From Lolium rigidum (lineage: Eukaryota > Streptophyta > Magnoliopsida > Poales > Poaceae), in NCBI RefSeq assembly GCF_022539505.1, contig NC_061512.1, positions 155,913,962-155,977,961 on the forward strand: DNA of 64,000 bases, in the 5' to 3' direction. Every line of letters starts with the position of its first letter. Within the stretch, counting starts at the first letter, position 1. The translations under genes and the position numbers were made by a program. Of the stretch, positions 1 to 10,609 are shown piece by piece. A model generated the notes under the pieces. That model worked only from the letters and a program-made list of their open reading frames with translations. It did not search any database and was not told the origin of the DNA.

Positions 1-1
1 G

Positions 2-619
2 GGAGAAAAAGCGTTACCGTTTTACGCTCTAATCAAGCAAGGAGAAAAATTCCAATGGAATGAAGAGGCAGAGCGAGCTTTCGAGGGTTTAAAGCGCACA
101 ATTTCGACACCACCAATATTGGTGGCACCAAAAGAGAAGGAACCTCTCCTGCTATACATCGCAGCCACACCTCAGGTGGTTAGCACGGTGCTAGTTGTTG
201 AAAGAGAGGAAGAAGGAAAACTCCATGGAGTGCAAAGGCCGGTATATTTCATCAGCGAAGTTTTATCGCCTTCAAAACAGCGGTGCCCGCAGTACCAGAA
301 GCTAGCATATGGAGTAATTACAACAGCAAGAAAATTGCGCCACTATTTTTCGGCACACCCGATAATAGTAGTCAATGAAGCACCTCTATCAAATATACTG
401 AACAATCCAGAAGCTACAGGGTGTGTCTCCCTTTGGGGAATAGAACTTTCCCCTCGGGACATCACGTATGAAAAAAGAAAGGCAATCAAGTCACAAATTT
501 TGCCAGACTTCATTGCAGAGTGGATGGAGTTGCAAAATACAGGACCCCCAGATTTGTCGAGAACCTGGACCATGAACTTCGATGGATCCAAGAGAGTAGA
601 AGGAGCTGGTGCGGGGTGA
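2..619 (+). pseudogene. Gypsy pol: RT tail and RNase H (Tat lineage), partial
   Basis: This frame is open from the window edge, so the element starts to the left. It encodes the end of reverse transcriptase and the adjoining RNase H of a Ty3/gypsy polyprotein, which copies element RNA into DNA inside the virus-like particle. Visible marks are 'FQWNEEAERAFEGLK', 'LLLYIAATPQVVSTVL', 'RPVYFISEVLSPSKQ' and 'KLRHYF', the usual gypsy RNase H block. The first catalytic Asp of that block appears replaced ('YIAATP'), a known trait of Tat elements whose first RNase H is degenerate. The frame runs into a second RNase H ('WTMNFDGSK') and breaks near 615. Frame breaks imply a dead copy or sequence errors. 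Confidence 0.85.
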
Positions 620-1067
620 TACTCATATCACCCGAAGGCGACAAATTGAAGTACATCCTACGGATGACGTTCCCAAACGCATCTAACAATGAAGCGAGAA
701 TATGAAGCCCTTATACACGGGATGAAGATGGCGAAAGCACTGCGGCGCGACTCGACTAAAAATCTTTGGCGACTCACAATTGGTAGCTCAGCAAGTTATG
801 AACCAATGTGATGCAGTCAATGACAGCATGGTGGCATACAAGGAGGTGTACAACGAGCTTGAGAAGCTGTTCGATGGATGCGAAGTAAATCACATCAGTA
901 GGCTGAGCAATGATGAAGCCGACATTCTCGCAAACATCGGATCTCAGTGCCTCCCAATCCCGCCAGGGGTGTTTTGGGAAGAGATAGCTGAGAGATCCAC
1001 AAAGACAAAGAAGGTGCAGAAGAAGAAGGAGGAGAAAACTTCGGTGCCTCTCAAAGATTCCAGATGA
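520..1067 (+). pseudogene. Gypsy pol: second (archaeal-type) RNase H
   Basis: Frames across this stretch spell a second RNase H domain: 'WTMNFDGSK' (about 565), 'GVILISPEG' (about 615), 'FGDSQLV' (about 765) and 'SNDEADILANIG' (about 905). The four acidic positions expected of RNase HI can be seen (D in NFDGS, the E near 700, D in GDSQ, D in DEAD). A duplicated RNase H before integrase is diagnostic of the Tat/Retand branch of Ty3/gypsy elements (established knowledge). At least three one-base frame breaks occur, near 615, 697 and 745-765, and another follows near 1055. One of them, at 694-698, lies on a CGAG sequence (see findings). Confidence 0.8.
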
Positions 1068-1086
1068 AGAAGAGGACCAAGAGCTA

Positions 1087-2094
1087 GTGATGATGGTAGA
1101 AATCCCATGGATGCAAACGTACATATCGTATATCCTAAGGAAAGAAATACCTGACGATCCAATTGAAGCAAGGCGAGTTATTCGACGATCCAAAGCTTTC
1201 ACAGTGGTCAAAGGGGAGTTATACAAGCGCAGTATCTCGGGAGTGTTGCAAAGGTGCGTTACACCCGAAGAAGGAAGAATAATCTTAAAGGATGTACACG
1301 AGCGAATATGTGGTCACCACGCGAGCAGTCGAGCTATTGCGGCCAAGGTTTTTCGAGCTGGATTTTACTGGTTGAAAGCAATCGATGATGCAAAAGAGAT
1401 AGTACGAACCTGCGACGCGTGCCAAAGATTCGCCGCAAAACCACACTCCCCAGCAGTAGAGCTGATGCCAATACCATTGTCTTGGCCCTTTGCCCAATGG
1501 GGACTTGATATGGTGGGCAAATTACATAAAGCTTCGCCAGGAGGATACGAGTACATGTTGGTTGCTGTCGATAAATTCACCAAGTGGATAGAAGCAAAGC
1601 CGATAAATTCGCCAGATGCAGCGTCAGCCATAAAATTCGTGAAGAGCATCGTTTTTCGGTTTGGAGTACCTCACAGCATCGTCACAGACAACGGCAGTAA
1701 CTTCACATCCAAGGAGTTCAAGGCATACTGCTCAGAAGTAGGCATCAAACTGCACTTCGCGTCAGTTGGGCACCCGCAAACCAACGGCCAAGTCGAGAAA
1801 GCCAATTGTATCATCTGCAACGGTATTAAAAAGCGCCTGCTAGGACCGCTTGAAAAGGCTCGGCATACCTGGACAGAAGAATTGCCAAGTGTTCTGTGGA
1901 GTATTCGAACAACACCAAATACGGCGACACAAGAAACTCCGTTCTTTTTAGTCCACGGAGCTGAGGCAGTACTACCGATCGAAATAGAGCATGACTCCCC
2001 AAGAGTCATAGAGTATGACGAAGAAACTTCAAGAAGAGCTTTGGAGGACGATGTGGACGCACTCAACGAAGCTCGAGATGAAGTACTCTCATGA
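1087..2094 (+). CDS. Gypsy integrase (Tat lineage)
   Basis: A 335-residue frame covers the integrase, which inserts element cDNA into the chromosome. The zinc-binding H2C2 motif lies at residues 71-112 (H71, H77, C109, C112). The catalytic triad is D141 ('GLDMVGK'), D201 ('VTDNGSNF') and E237 ('NGQVEKAN'), with the classical 35-residue spacing between the last two. The frame stops at TGA 2092-2094, in a place where related proteins continue, so it is really the middle of a polyprotein. All catalytic residues are present. Position 3' of the RNase H domains fits the gypsy order RT-RH-INT. Confidence 0.9.
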   Translation: MMMVEIPWMQTYISYILRKEIPDDPIEARRVIRRSKAFTVVKGELYKRSISGVLQRCVTPEEGRIILKDVHERICGHHASSRAIAAKVFRAGFYWLKAIDDAKEIVRTCDACQRFAAKPHSPAVELMPIPLSWPFAQWGLDMVGKLHKASPGGYEYMLVAVDKFTKWIEAKPINSPDAASAIKFVKSIVFRFGVPHSIVTDNGSNFTSKEFKAYCSEVGIKLHFASVGHPQTNGQVEKANCIICNGIKKRLLGPLEKARHTWTEELPSVLWSIRTTPNTATQETPFFLVHGAEAVLPIEIEHDSPRVIEYDEETSRRALEDDVDALNEARDEVLS

Positions 2095-2367
2095 GTCACC
2101 AAGTACCAGCAGGACCTGAAAAACTACCATAGTCGACGGTTGCGGCCAAGATCTTTCCAGGTCGGCGATTTGGTCTTACGGCTCAATCAGCAAAGTACTG
2201 AAAAGCTCGAGTCACCATGGCTGGGCCCTTACGTCGTCACGGAAGTAATCGAAGGAGGAGCGTACGGGATCAAGGACAAGAAGACAGGGGTTCCCGAGAA
2301 AACCCCGGAACGTGGCGCAGCTCGGGCGTTTCTACGCCTAGAGTCGAAATATAGTCCTCCTTTGTAA
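2095..2367 (+). pseudogene. Gypsy pol C-terminal tail
   Basis: After the stop at 2092-2094 the same frame continues with 'YQQDLKNYHSRRLRPRSF', then 'QVGDLVLRLNQQS', 'LGPYVVTEVIEGGAYGI' and a stop at 2365-2367. This is the SH3-like/GPY-F module that follows the integrase core in gypsy polyproteins. The separating TGA could derive from CGA by loss of a methylated CpG (inference). No chromodomain is seen, as expected for Tat elements. Confidence 0.7.
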
Positions 2368-2797
2368 AAATACAATGTACTGAAACGCCCGCGAGTTTTC
2401 AGACGCACTCTTTTCCTTTTCAGGGCACCGAGTGGGGCTGGAAAGGTTTTTAATGAGGCGGGCTCGCGGTGCTGCAATATAATAAAATATAGTGATGAGA
2501 CACATCTCTTTTCGTCGACATACTCGGGGGATTACGCCTCGAAGCTACAACATATACACAACATAGATAAATCTAATGTGCAAGAAATATTTTGCCTTGG
2601 TATCAAATACCTCGCCAAATAAAAGGAATTACAAAATAGCAATCAGCAAAAGAACAAAATACTCGGGGGCTTGTACCCGCAAATATAGTATACTCAATAA
2701 AAATTCGGGTGCTTTGGTTTACAACCTCGCATACACAATAAAGAGATTTACCACCGAAACAATCGGGGGATTGAGGAAGAAAAATATTTCCTAAGCT
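2368..2797 (+). other. Spacer between pol and antisense genes
   Basis: No convincing gene lies here. The stretch is AT-rich and carries repeated G-run motifs resembling the polypurine tract found before the 3' LTR of this element: CTCGGGGG at 2523-2530 and 2662-2669, and TCGGGGGA near 2763. The 72-codon plus-strand frame at 2576-2794 is built from these repeats and I do not regard it as a gene. Confidence 0.5.
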
Positions 2798-3845
2798 TTA
2801 CAATATAGTATATGTTTGCAACAATACAGGACGCCATTTTATAGAAAAATCGACAAGAAAAAATAAATTCCGGCTCAATATATTATCTATGGTCATCCGT
2901 CCAGTATTTGCAGTGCGAGTACTATGTTCAGCATAGCTGCCCCTTTCGAAGAATTCAGAGTCCATCCGAAGAAGTTCATCCATCATATCTTCTGCCACAG
3001 GGGTCACATAATCATCAATTTTGCCGACATCCCTCTTCCTCTTCGCCATCTTGGCTAAGCACTTGGTAACAATTTGGCTCATGTCAAACTTGGGATAGCA
3101 GATTTTGATCATCATCATAGCAAACCTAGCACCAGCAGATAGTTGGGCTCGTACAAAGTGATGAATACGAGGAGCATCTTGAAATTTTTCCAACAATCCA
3201 AGAATAGTGTCGGGTGCCTCGTTCCGAGAAAACAACGTCTTGTAAACCAGAGTCAGTGTCCTGGTGCAGAAATCAAGGAACTCACGAACCTGACAGGCGC
3301 GGTCTTGAAACCTAACAATTTGTCGGGTCCGCTCGGGAGTGGCCCATAATAAAGAGCCATGGTCAAGGGAAAGGTTGACGAGCCATTCACCCTTTCATCT
3401 TCAGCAGCAGCATCGATAAAGGAGCCTAAATGGCGACAACATAAGAATATCGAAAAAAGAAATAGCGAGAAAACGGGAATCTCGGTTTGCAAGAGCATAC
3501 ATGACATATCTGCACTGGCTTCAATCATCAAATCAAGCATAAAATTTTCTCGAGTAGTTGCTTTTTCAGCTTCTGAAATAGCAGTTTCCTTGGCAGTTAT
3601 GGCTTCTTTAGCTTGTTGAAGAGCAATTTTTCCCTTTCAGATGCTTTGCGAGACTGCTCCATCATCGCAAGAGTTTGCTTTTTCATGGACTGAAGTTGTT
3701 GGCGCAGTTCTTGCAAATCTTGTGGGGAGTGTTTACTCGAAGAACCTTCGACAAGGTCATCGGCGACAAGTGTTTTCTTCGAGAAGGGGGAAGCAGGAAA
3801 AGTATCGGCAAGATGAGGACTCGCGGAGTAGTTATCAAATATCAA
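2798..3845 (-). pseudogene. Second antisense ORF group of the Tat element
   Basis: Minus-strand frames at 3845-3597, 3540-3253 and 3235-2798 look like exons of one antisense gene. The first is coiled-coil-like ('LQELRQQLQSMKKQ', 'MMEQSRKASEREK'), rich in Gln, Lys and Glu. The second includes 'SFIDAAAEDERVNGS' and 'MALYYGPLPSGPDKLL'. The third has 'EKFQDAPRIHHFVRAQ', 'MMMIKICYPKFDMSQI' and 'MAKRKRDVGKIDDYVTP'. These resemble the C-terminal parts of antisense proteins often carried downstream of pol in grass Tat elements. No enzymatic motif is visible and the function is unknown. Exon borders are approximate. Confidence 0.55.
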
Positions 3846-4033
3846 CTGGAAAAGAAAATTTCAGTATCAATGATCACGCAAAATAGAATTCCATTTGATA
3901 TTCGGGACATTTACATAGATATTACAGAAGGAGTCTTCAAAAGAATTACTACGACAGTTGTCACCAAAGCTACTGTGGCGACAACTTCAGAAGGAACAGG
4001 AAAATGAGAAACAGAAAAAAATAAGACATTCTA

Positions 4034-5370
4034 CTAGACCTCCGACTTTGACGAGCTAGGGGCAGGAGTAGGCGCGAATCCAAGATAAGCGAGGATCTTC
4101 TTGGTGTTGGGTTTCGCAGCCCTAATCAGTGATCGCCACTTCGTGGTCTCCATCTCCTGGGTGTCGCCAACTTTGGTCCAGTCGATGTTTTGCTGGCTAT
4201 CGGCAACCAGGGCGACAGTGCTTTCAACAGCGACCTTCATATTTTCTTGGCGCACCTTCAGTCCAAGATCTTCTGGCGGATTTGGCAAGAGCAAGAAAAG
4301 TCGCGGGTTCCTCTTTCTTCGGGAAGAAGTAGGGGAAGAGTCGCGACAGTCCTTCCTTGGCTTGATCAATGCCCTCGCGTGCTTCTGTTCCGTGAAACTC
4401 AAGGAACGAAAGTGCGTCAAGAAGAGGATCATTGTCGGGATCTTCAAGTTCAAATTCCTGAGAGGTTTTACCTATCAAGACAAAAATTTATTGATCAACA
4501 AACGAGTAAAGAAAAGCAAGTCCAAAGAATACAAAATGGTTCAGATACTTACTAACAAAGCGACGGTTTTGCGACCTCAGGCGTTTAATAATCGCATCCT
4601 CGCGAACAGATTGTGCAGCTATATGCTCGCTCAGCGAAGTCTCGGCATCGTGAAGCCTCTTCTTAACTTCTTCGACACCAGCAGCGTCGGCCTTGGCCTT
4701 GTCAGCCTCTGCCCTAGCTTTACTAGCATCTGATTCGGCCTTCTTACGAGCCTCCTCACTTTGCTCTTACTTTTGAACAAGTGTGTTGGCACGCTCGTTG
4801 GCCTCCGCCAGTTTCTCTGCCAAGAAAGTGAAATCTAGTTAAAATCACGACAAGAAAGGAGTGAGAAGGCAAGGGAAAAGAGAAGCAGCAAGACATTACC
4901 TTCAGCTTTGCTAGCATAGTCGCGGTACCCAACAAATTGGGCACCGAAGCGGATGAATTCCTTAATCAAAGGCTGTTAAAAGAAAGATAGAGAAAGAAAG
5001 CGTCGGTAAGGAACAAAAGTGCGATAGCACAAAATAAAAAGAAGTAAAAAGTGAAAACAATGACAGCATCAGAAAGCATTCAAAGACTTACATCATCCAG
5101 AAGAGGAGTCGAGGAGCTACCCAATTGTAGGGTAGGCTGTGTGATTGATTCAACCCTTGCACTTTTTGGCGAAGGGACAAGAGGGCTTGCAGGAGGAGTA
5201 GGCGCGTCGGTGTTTTGTTGAGGAGGCGAAGATTCTTCTCCTTCAATTTGCACCTCCGAAACAACTAGAGTATGCGACGTACTCGTTCGAGCAGTCGCAT
5301 CAATAGTTGGCATTTCTTCCTCGTCATCACTACGATTAAATGGCGACAAGATAAGAAGCAAGATAGACAA
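4034..5370 (-). pseudogene. Antisense Transposase_28-type gene, 3' exons
   Basis: These are the later exons of the antisense gene whose first exon is at 12549-13492. On the minus strand the order is: 5370 to about 5093 ('MPTIDATARTSTSHTLVV', ending at a GTAAGT donor); about 4970-4905 ('IRFGAQFVGYRDYASKAE'); about 4840-4553, an Ala/Lys/Glu-rich coiled coil ('KAESDASKARAEADKA', 'RLHDAETSLSEHIAAQ') with an in-frame stop after 'NTLVQK'; and 4479-4034 ('ALVADSQQNIDWTKVG', 'RSLIRAAKPNTKKILAYLG'), stop at 4034. A frame break separates two overlapping frames near 4220-4450. Such proteins accompany Tat gypsy elements in grasses; their role is not established. Exon ends are inferred from splice-like sites. 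Confidence 0.65.
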
Positions 5371-5414
5371 AAATCTTCAAATAGCAAAACAATAAGAAAC
5401 AAAAGGTGACTTAC

Positions 5415-5582
5415 GAACTGACGAGGGCTTCCAGGTATGGATCGAAAGCTGCCTTCCGACGTGAAGGAGCAGCTTCTTCGGCTTTGGAAGTGCCGGAATC
5501 TTCGACATCAGTCCTCGTCCTTTTGTTCTGTGGAGACACAGCAGGAGGAGGAGAGTGTGCCGAGGTGGTACCCTCGGATTCG
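5415..5582 (-). pseudogene. Antisense Transposase_28-type exon, distal half (interrupted)
   Basis: The minus strand reads 'ESEGTTSAHSPPPAV', then 'NKRTRTDVEDSGTSKAEEA' and 'RRKAAFDPYLEALVSS'. It joins in frame with 12319 to about 12500 once the element at 5588-12313 and one copy of its GCTTC target duplication are removed. This shows that the retrotransposon landed inside an exon of the antisense gene. Confidence 0.65.
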
Positions 5583-5587
5583 GCTTC

Positions 5588-7294
5588 TGATGTCTACGGG
5601 TGCTTCTATTCTTGTAGACAGTGTTGGGCCTCCAAGAGCAGAGGTTTGTAGAACAGCAGCAAGTTTCCCTTAAGTGGATCACCCAAGGTTTATCGAACTC
5701 AGGGAGGAAGAGGTCAAAGATATCCCTCTCATGCAACCCCGCAACCACAAAGCAAGAAGTCTCTTGTGTCCCCAACACACCTAATAGGTGCACTAGTTCG
5801 GCGAAGAGATAGTGAAATACGGGTGGTATGAATTAATATAAGCGAGTAGTAACGGCGCCGGAAAAGTGCTTACCGGCGTGTGGTTGATGGTGGTAATATT
5901 GCGGGAAGTACGAGATGCGATAAAACGAGTAAACAAGCAGCGGTAGCAGTATTTAGGAACAAGGCCTAGGGATCATACTTTCACTAGTGGACACTCTCAA
6001 CATTGATCACATAAAGATAGATGCTAGACTCTACACTCTCTTGTTGGATGATGAACACCACTAACTGTGTAGGATTACACGAACCCTCAATGCCGGAGTT
6101 AACAAGCTCCACAATATTCGATGTTCATGTTTAAATAACCTTAGAGTGCATGACAGATCAACATAACCAAACCAAGTACTAACATAGCATGCACAATGTC
6201 ACCTTCACACTACGAAAGGAGGCATAGATCACATCAATACCATCATAGCAATAGTTAACTTCATAATCTACAAGAGATCACAATCATAGCCTACGCCAAG
6301 TACTACACGATGCACACACTTGTCACCATTACACCGTGCGGGAGGAATAAACTACTTTAATAACATCACTAGAGTAGCACACGAGATAAATTGTGATACA
6401 AAACACATTGCAATCATAAAGAGATATAAATAAGCACTTCACTATGCCATTCATAACGAGTGAATAAGTATTACGTGAAATATAGCCTAAGAGACCCACA
6501 CGGTGCACACACTCGTCACCTTTACACACGTGGGACAAGGAGTCTCCTGGAGATCACATAAGTAAAACCCACTTGACTAGCATAATGACATCTAGATTAC
6601 AAGCATCATCATATGAATCTCAATCATGTAAGGCAGCTCATGAGATTATTGTATTGAAGTACATAGGAGAGAGATGAACCACATAGCTACCGGTACAGCC
6701 CCGAGCCTCGATGGAGAACTACTCCCTCCTCATGGGAGACATCAACGTTGATGGAGATGGCGGTGGTGTCGATGGAGGAGCCTTCCGGGGGCACTTCCCC
6801 GTCCCGGCGGCGTGCCGGAACAGAGACTCCTGTCCCCCAGATCTTGGCTTCGCGATGGCGGCGGCTGCGGAAGGTTTTCTCTGGTTTCGTCGAACGTGTC
6901 GTGGTTTTTAGGTCGGGGACCTTTATATAGGCGAAGAGGCGGAGTCGGAGGGTCGACGAGGCGACGACACACTAGGGGCGCGCCCCCTAGGGCCGCGCCG
7001 GCTCTGTCATCCGGGGGCCCGGTGGCCCCCCTCGGCCTCTCTCGGGTGTTCCGGAAGCTTCGCGTGATCCTAAGATGTTGGGCGTTGATTTCGTCCGATT
7101 CCGAGAATATTTCCTTACTAGGATTTACGAAACCAAAAACAGCGAGAAAACAAGAATCGGCCCTTCGGCATCTCGTCAATAGGTTAGTTCCGGAAAACGC
7201 ATAAATATGACATAAAGTATGCTTAAAACATGTAGATATCATCAATAATGTGGCATGGAACATAAGAAATTATCGATACGTCGAAGACGTATCG
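5588..7294 (-). repeat. 3' LTR of the non-autonomous element
   Basis: About 1707 bp, from TGATGTCTACGGG to GACGTATCG in plus-strand reading. It is nearly the same as 10610-12313 apart from scattered small differences, many of them at CAG/CTG sites. Minus-strand transcription would enter here last, next to the polypurine tract. Confidence 0.9.
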
Positions 7295-7310
7295 GCATCC
7301 CCAAGCTTAG
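7294..7310 (-). other. Polypurine tract of the non-autonomous element
   Basis: On the minus strand this reads CTAAGCTTGGGGATGCC and abuts the 3' LTR, the position expected of the plus-strand DNA primer. Two further copies lie inside the element at 9018-9034 and 9075-9091. Confidence 0.7.
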
Positions 7311-9672
7311 TTCTGCTCGTCCCGAGCGAGTAAACGATAACAAAGATAATTTCCGGAGTGACATGCCATCATAACCTTGATCATACTATTGTAAGCATAT
7401 GTAATGAATGCAGCGATCAAAACAATGGTAATGACATGAGTAAAAAACTGAATCATAAAGCAAAGACTTTTCATGAATAGCACTTCAAGACAAGCATCAA
7501 TAAGTCTTGCATAAGAGTTAACTCATAAAGCAATAAATTCATAGTAAAGGTATTGAAGCAACACAAAGGAAGATTAAGTTTCAGCGGTTGCTTTCAACTT
7601 ATAACATGTATATCTCATGGATATTGTCAATGTAAAGTAATATAACAAGTGCAATATGCAAGTATGTAGGAATCAATGCACAGTTCACACAAGTGTTTGC
7701 TTCTTGAGGTGGAGAGAGATAGGTGAACTGACTCAACATAAAAGGTAAAAGAATGGCCCTTCGCGAGAGGAAGCATTGATTGATATATTTGTGCTAGAGC
7801 TTTGGTTTTGAAAACATAAAGAGAGCATAAAAGTAAAATTTTGAGAGGTGTTTGTTGTTGTCAACGAATGGTAGTGGGCACTCTAACCCCCTTGCCGGAC
7901 AAACCTTCAAAGAGCGGCTCCCATGAATTATTTTTATTTTTGGATGGCACTCCTTCCAACCTTTCTTTCACAAACCATGGCTAACCGAATCCTCGGGTGC
8001 CTGCCAACAATCTCATACCATGAAGGAGTGCCTTTTTATTTTAGTTTTATTATGATGACACTCCTCCCCACCTTTGCTTTCTCAAGCCATGGCTAACCGA
8101 ATCCTTCGGGTGCCGTCCAACAATCACATACCATGGAGGAGTGTCTATTTAGGTTAATTAATTTGGGACTGGGAATCCCATTGCCAGCTCTTTTTGCAAA
8201 ATTATTGGATAAGCGGATGAAGCCACTAGTCCATTGGTGAAAGTTGCCCAACAAGAATGAAAGATAAACACCACATACTTCCTCATGAGCTATAAAACAT
8301 TAACACAAATCAGAGGTGATAAATTTTGAATTATTTAAAGGTAGCACTCAAGCAATTTACTTTGGAAATGGCGGAGAAATACCATGTAGTAGGTAGGTAT
8401 GGTGGACACAAATGGCATAGTGGTTGGCTCAAGGATTTTGGATGCATGAGAAGTATTCCCTCTCGATACAAGGTTTAGGCTAGCAAGGTTATTTGAAACA
8501 AACACAAGGATGAACCGGCGCAGCAAAACTCACATAAAAGACATATTGTAAACATTATAAGACTCTACACCGTCTTCCTTGTTGTTCAAACTCTTTACTA
8601 GAAATTATCTAGACCTTAGAGAGACCAATTATGCAAACCAAATTTTAGCAAGCTCTATGTATTTCTTCATTAATGGGTGCAAAGTATATGATGCAAGAGC
8701 TTAAACATGAGCACAACAATTGCCAAGTATCAAATTATTCAAGACATTTTAGAATTACTACATGTAGCATTTCCCGATTACAACCATATAACAATTTAAC
8801 GAAGAAGATTCAACCTTCGCCATGAACATTAAAAGCCAAGAACACATGTGTTCATATGAACCAGCGGAGCGTGTTTCTCTCCCACACAAGCATTTATTCA
8901 AACAAAAACAAAAAAAAACAGACGCTCCAAGTAAAGTACATAAGATGTGGTCGAATAAAAATATAGTTTCAAGAGAAGGAACCTGATAATTTGTCGATGA
9001 AGAAGGGGATGCCTTGGGCATCCCCAAGCTTAGACGCTTGAGTCTTCTTGAAATATGCAGGGGTGAACCACCGGGGCATCCCCAAGCTTAGACTTTTCAC
9101 TCTTCTTGATCATAGTATATCATCCTCCTCTCTTGACCCTTGAAAACTTCCTCCACACCAAACTCGAAACAAACTCATTAGAGGGTTAGTGCATAATAAA
9201 AATTCACATGTTCAGAGGTGACATAATCATTCTTAACACTTCTGGACATTGCACAAAGCTACTGGACATTAATGGAATAAAGAAATTCATCCAACATAGC
9301 AAAAGAGGCAATGCGAAATAAAAGGCAGAATCTGTCAAAACAGAATAGTCCGTAAAGACGGATTTTATTGAGGCACCAGACTTGCTCAAATGAAAATGCT
9401 CAAATTGAATGAAAGTTGCGTACATATCTGAGGATCACTCACGTAAATTGGCATAATTTTCTGAGTTACCTACAGAGAATTAGGCCCAGATTCGTGATAG
9501 CAAGAAATGCATTTCACGCGAGTAATCCAAATCTAGTATGAACCTTACTATCAAAGACTTTACTTGGCACAACAATGCAATAAAACTAAGATAAGGAGAG
9601 GTTGCTACAGTAGTAAACAACTTCCAAGACACAAATATAAAACAAAGTACTGTAGTAAAATAAACACATGGG
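7295..9672. other. Non-coding internal region of the non-autonomous element
   Basis: No gene is seen in this 2.4 kb. It is AT-rich. It holds an imperfect tandem repeat of about 105 bp (7942-8044 and 8053-8150), each unit containing 'CCATGGCTAACCGAATCC' and bounded by inverted CACTCC/GGAGTG segments. At 9006-9026 there is a perfect 9-bp hairpin (GGGGATGCC, 3-nt loop TTG, GGCATCCCC) overlapping a polypurine-tract-like repeat. Confidence 0.6.
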
Positions 9673-10446
9673 TTATCTCCCAAGAAGTGCTTTCTTTATA
9701 GCCATTAAGATGGGCTCAGGAGTTTTAATGATGCACTCATAAGGATGAGAGTTGAAGCAAAAGAGAGCATCAAGAAGCAAATTCAAAACAAATTTAAGCC
9801 TAACATGCTTCCTATGCATAGGAATGTTGTAAATAAACAAATTCATGAAGCATGATGCAACAAGCATAGAAAGATAAAACAAGTGTAACTTCAAAAATTT
9901 CAGCATATAGAGAGGTGTTTTAGTAACATGAAAACTTCTACAACCATATTTTCCTCTCTCATAATAACTTTCAGTAGCATCATGAGCAAACTCAACAATA
10001 TAAGTATCACATAAAACATCTTTATTCACATGCATAAAAGTATCATTACCCTCCACATAAGCATAGTCAATTTTATTGGTAATAGTGGGAGCAAATTCAA
10101 CAAAGTAGCTATCATTATTATTCTCATCATCAAATATAGGAGGCATATTGTAATCATAATCAAATTTATCCTCCATAAAAAGCGGTACTAAAAGACCAAT
10201 ATCATTATAATCATCATAAATAGGAGGCAAAGTATCATCAAAGTAAATTTTCTCCCCAATGCTTGGGGGACTAAAAATATCATGCTCATCAAAGCCAGCT
10301 TCCCCAAGCTTAGAATTTTCCATATCATTAGCAACAATGGTATTCAAAGTATTCATACTAATATGTTCCATGGGTTTTTTAATTTTCGCATCAAACCATC
10401 CATGTCTTAAATCAGGAAATAGAATAAGAAGCTCATTGTTGTCCAT
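9673..10446 (-). CDS. Uncharacterised retroelement ORF, 257 aa
   Basis: An intact 257-codon frame beginning 'MDNNELLILFPDLRHGW' lies just downstream of the primer-binding site, in the place where gag normally starts. The N-terminal half is acidic with repeated 'DD' and 'PPIYDDYND'/'PPIFDDENN' segments. The C-terminal third (about residues 180-230) is hydrophobic and could hold one or two membrane-spanning segments ('LHLFYLSMLVASCFMNLF'). There is no zinc knuckle, protease or RT motif. I do not recognise the family. It may be a diverged gag-like remnant or an ORF specific to this element. Confidence 0.5.
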   Translation of the reverse strand: MDNNELLILFPDLRHGWFDAKIKKPMEHISMNTLNTIVANDMENSKLGEAGFDEHDIFSPPSIGEKIYFDDTLPPIYDDYNDIGLLVPLFMEDKFDYDYNMPPIFDDENNNDSYFVEFAPTITNKIDYAYVEGNDTFMHVNKDVLCDTYIVEFAHDATESYYERGKYGCRSFHVTKTPLYMLKFLKLHLFYLSMLVASCFMNLFIYNIPMHRKHVRLKFVLNLLLDALFCFNSHPYECIIKTPEPILMAIKKALLGR

Positions 10447-10582
10447 TATGCCAAACTAGTGTAAACAAGAAACAAAAAGATGCAATTGCAGGATCTAAAG
10501 GAAATAGCTTCGAACACTCACACAATGGCACCAGAAAAGTACTTTACCTTGGACCTGAGTATGAGTGCCTTCTACCTTTCCT

Positions 10583-10599
10583 CCCCGGCAACGGCGCCA
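10583..10599 (-). other. Primer-binding site complementary to tRNA-Asp
   Basis: The minus strand reads TGGCGCCGTTGCCGGGG ten bases inside the 5' LTR. This matches the 3' end of plant tRNA-Asp including the terminal TGG complement of CCA. It fixes the orientation of the element as minus. Confidence 0.75.
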
Positions 10600-10609
10600 G
10601 AAAAGTGCT

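Noticed and set aside
5377..5793. Minus-strand frame at 5377-5793 and its near-identical counterpart at 10495-10815
   Set aside because: Each frame lies across an LTR edge and owes its length and duplication to the LTR repeat. The part outside the LTR at 5415-5582 is better explained by the antisense exon in another frame.
6742..7263. 173-codon minus-strand frame and plus-strand frames in the LTRs (also at 11728-12010 and 23046-23501)
   Set aside because: GC-rich LTR sequence gives long frames on both strands in all copies. The frames differ between copies and show no conserved start or motif.
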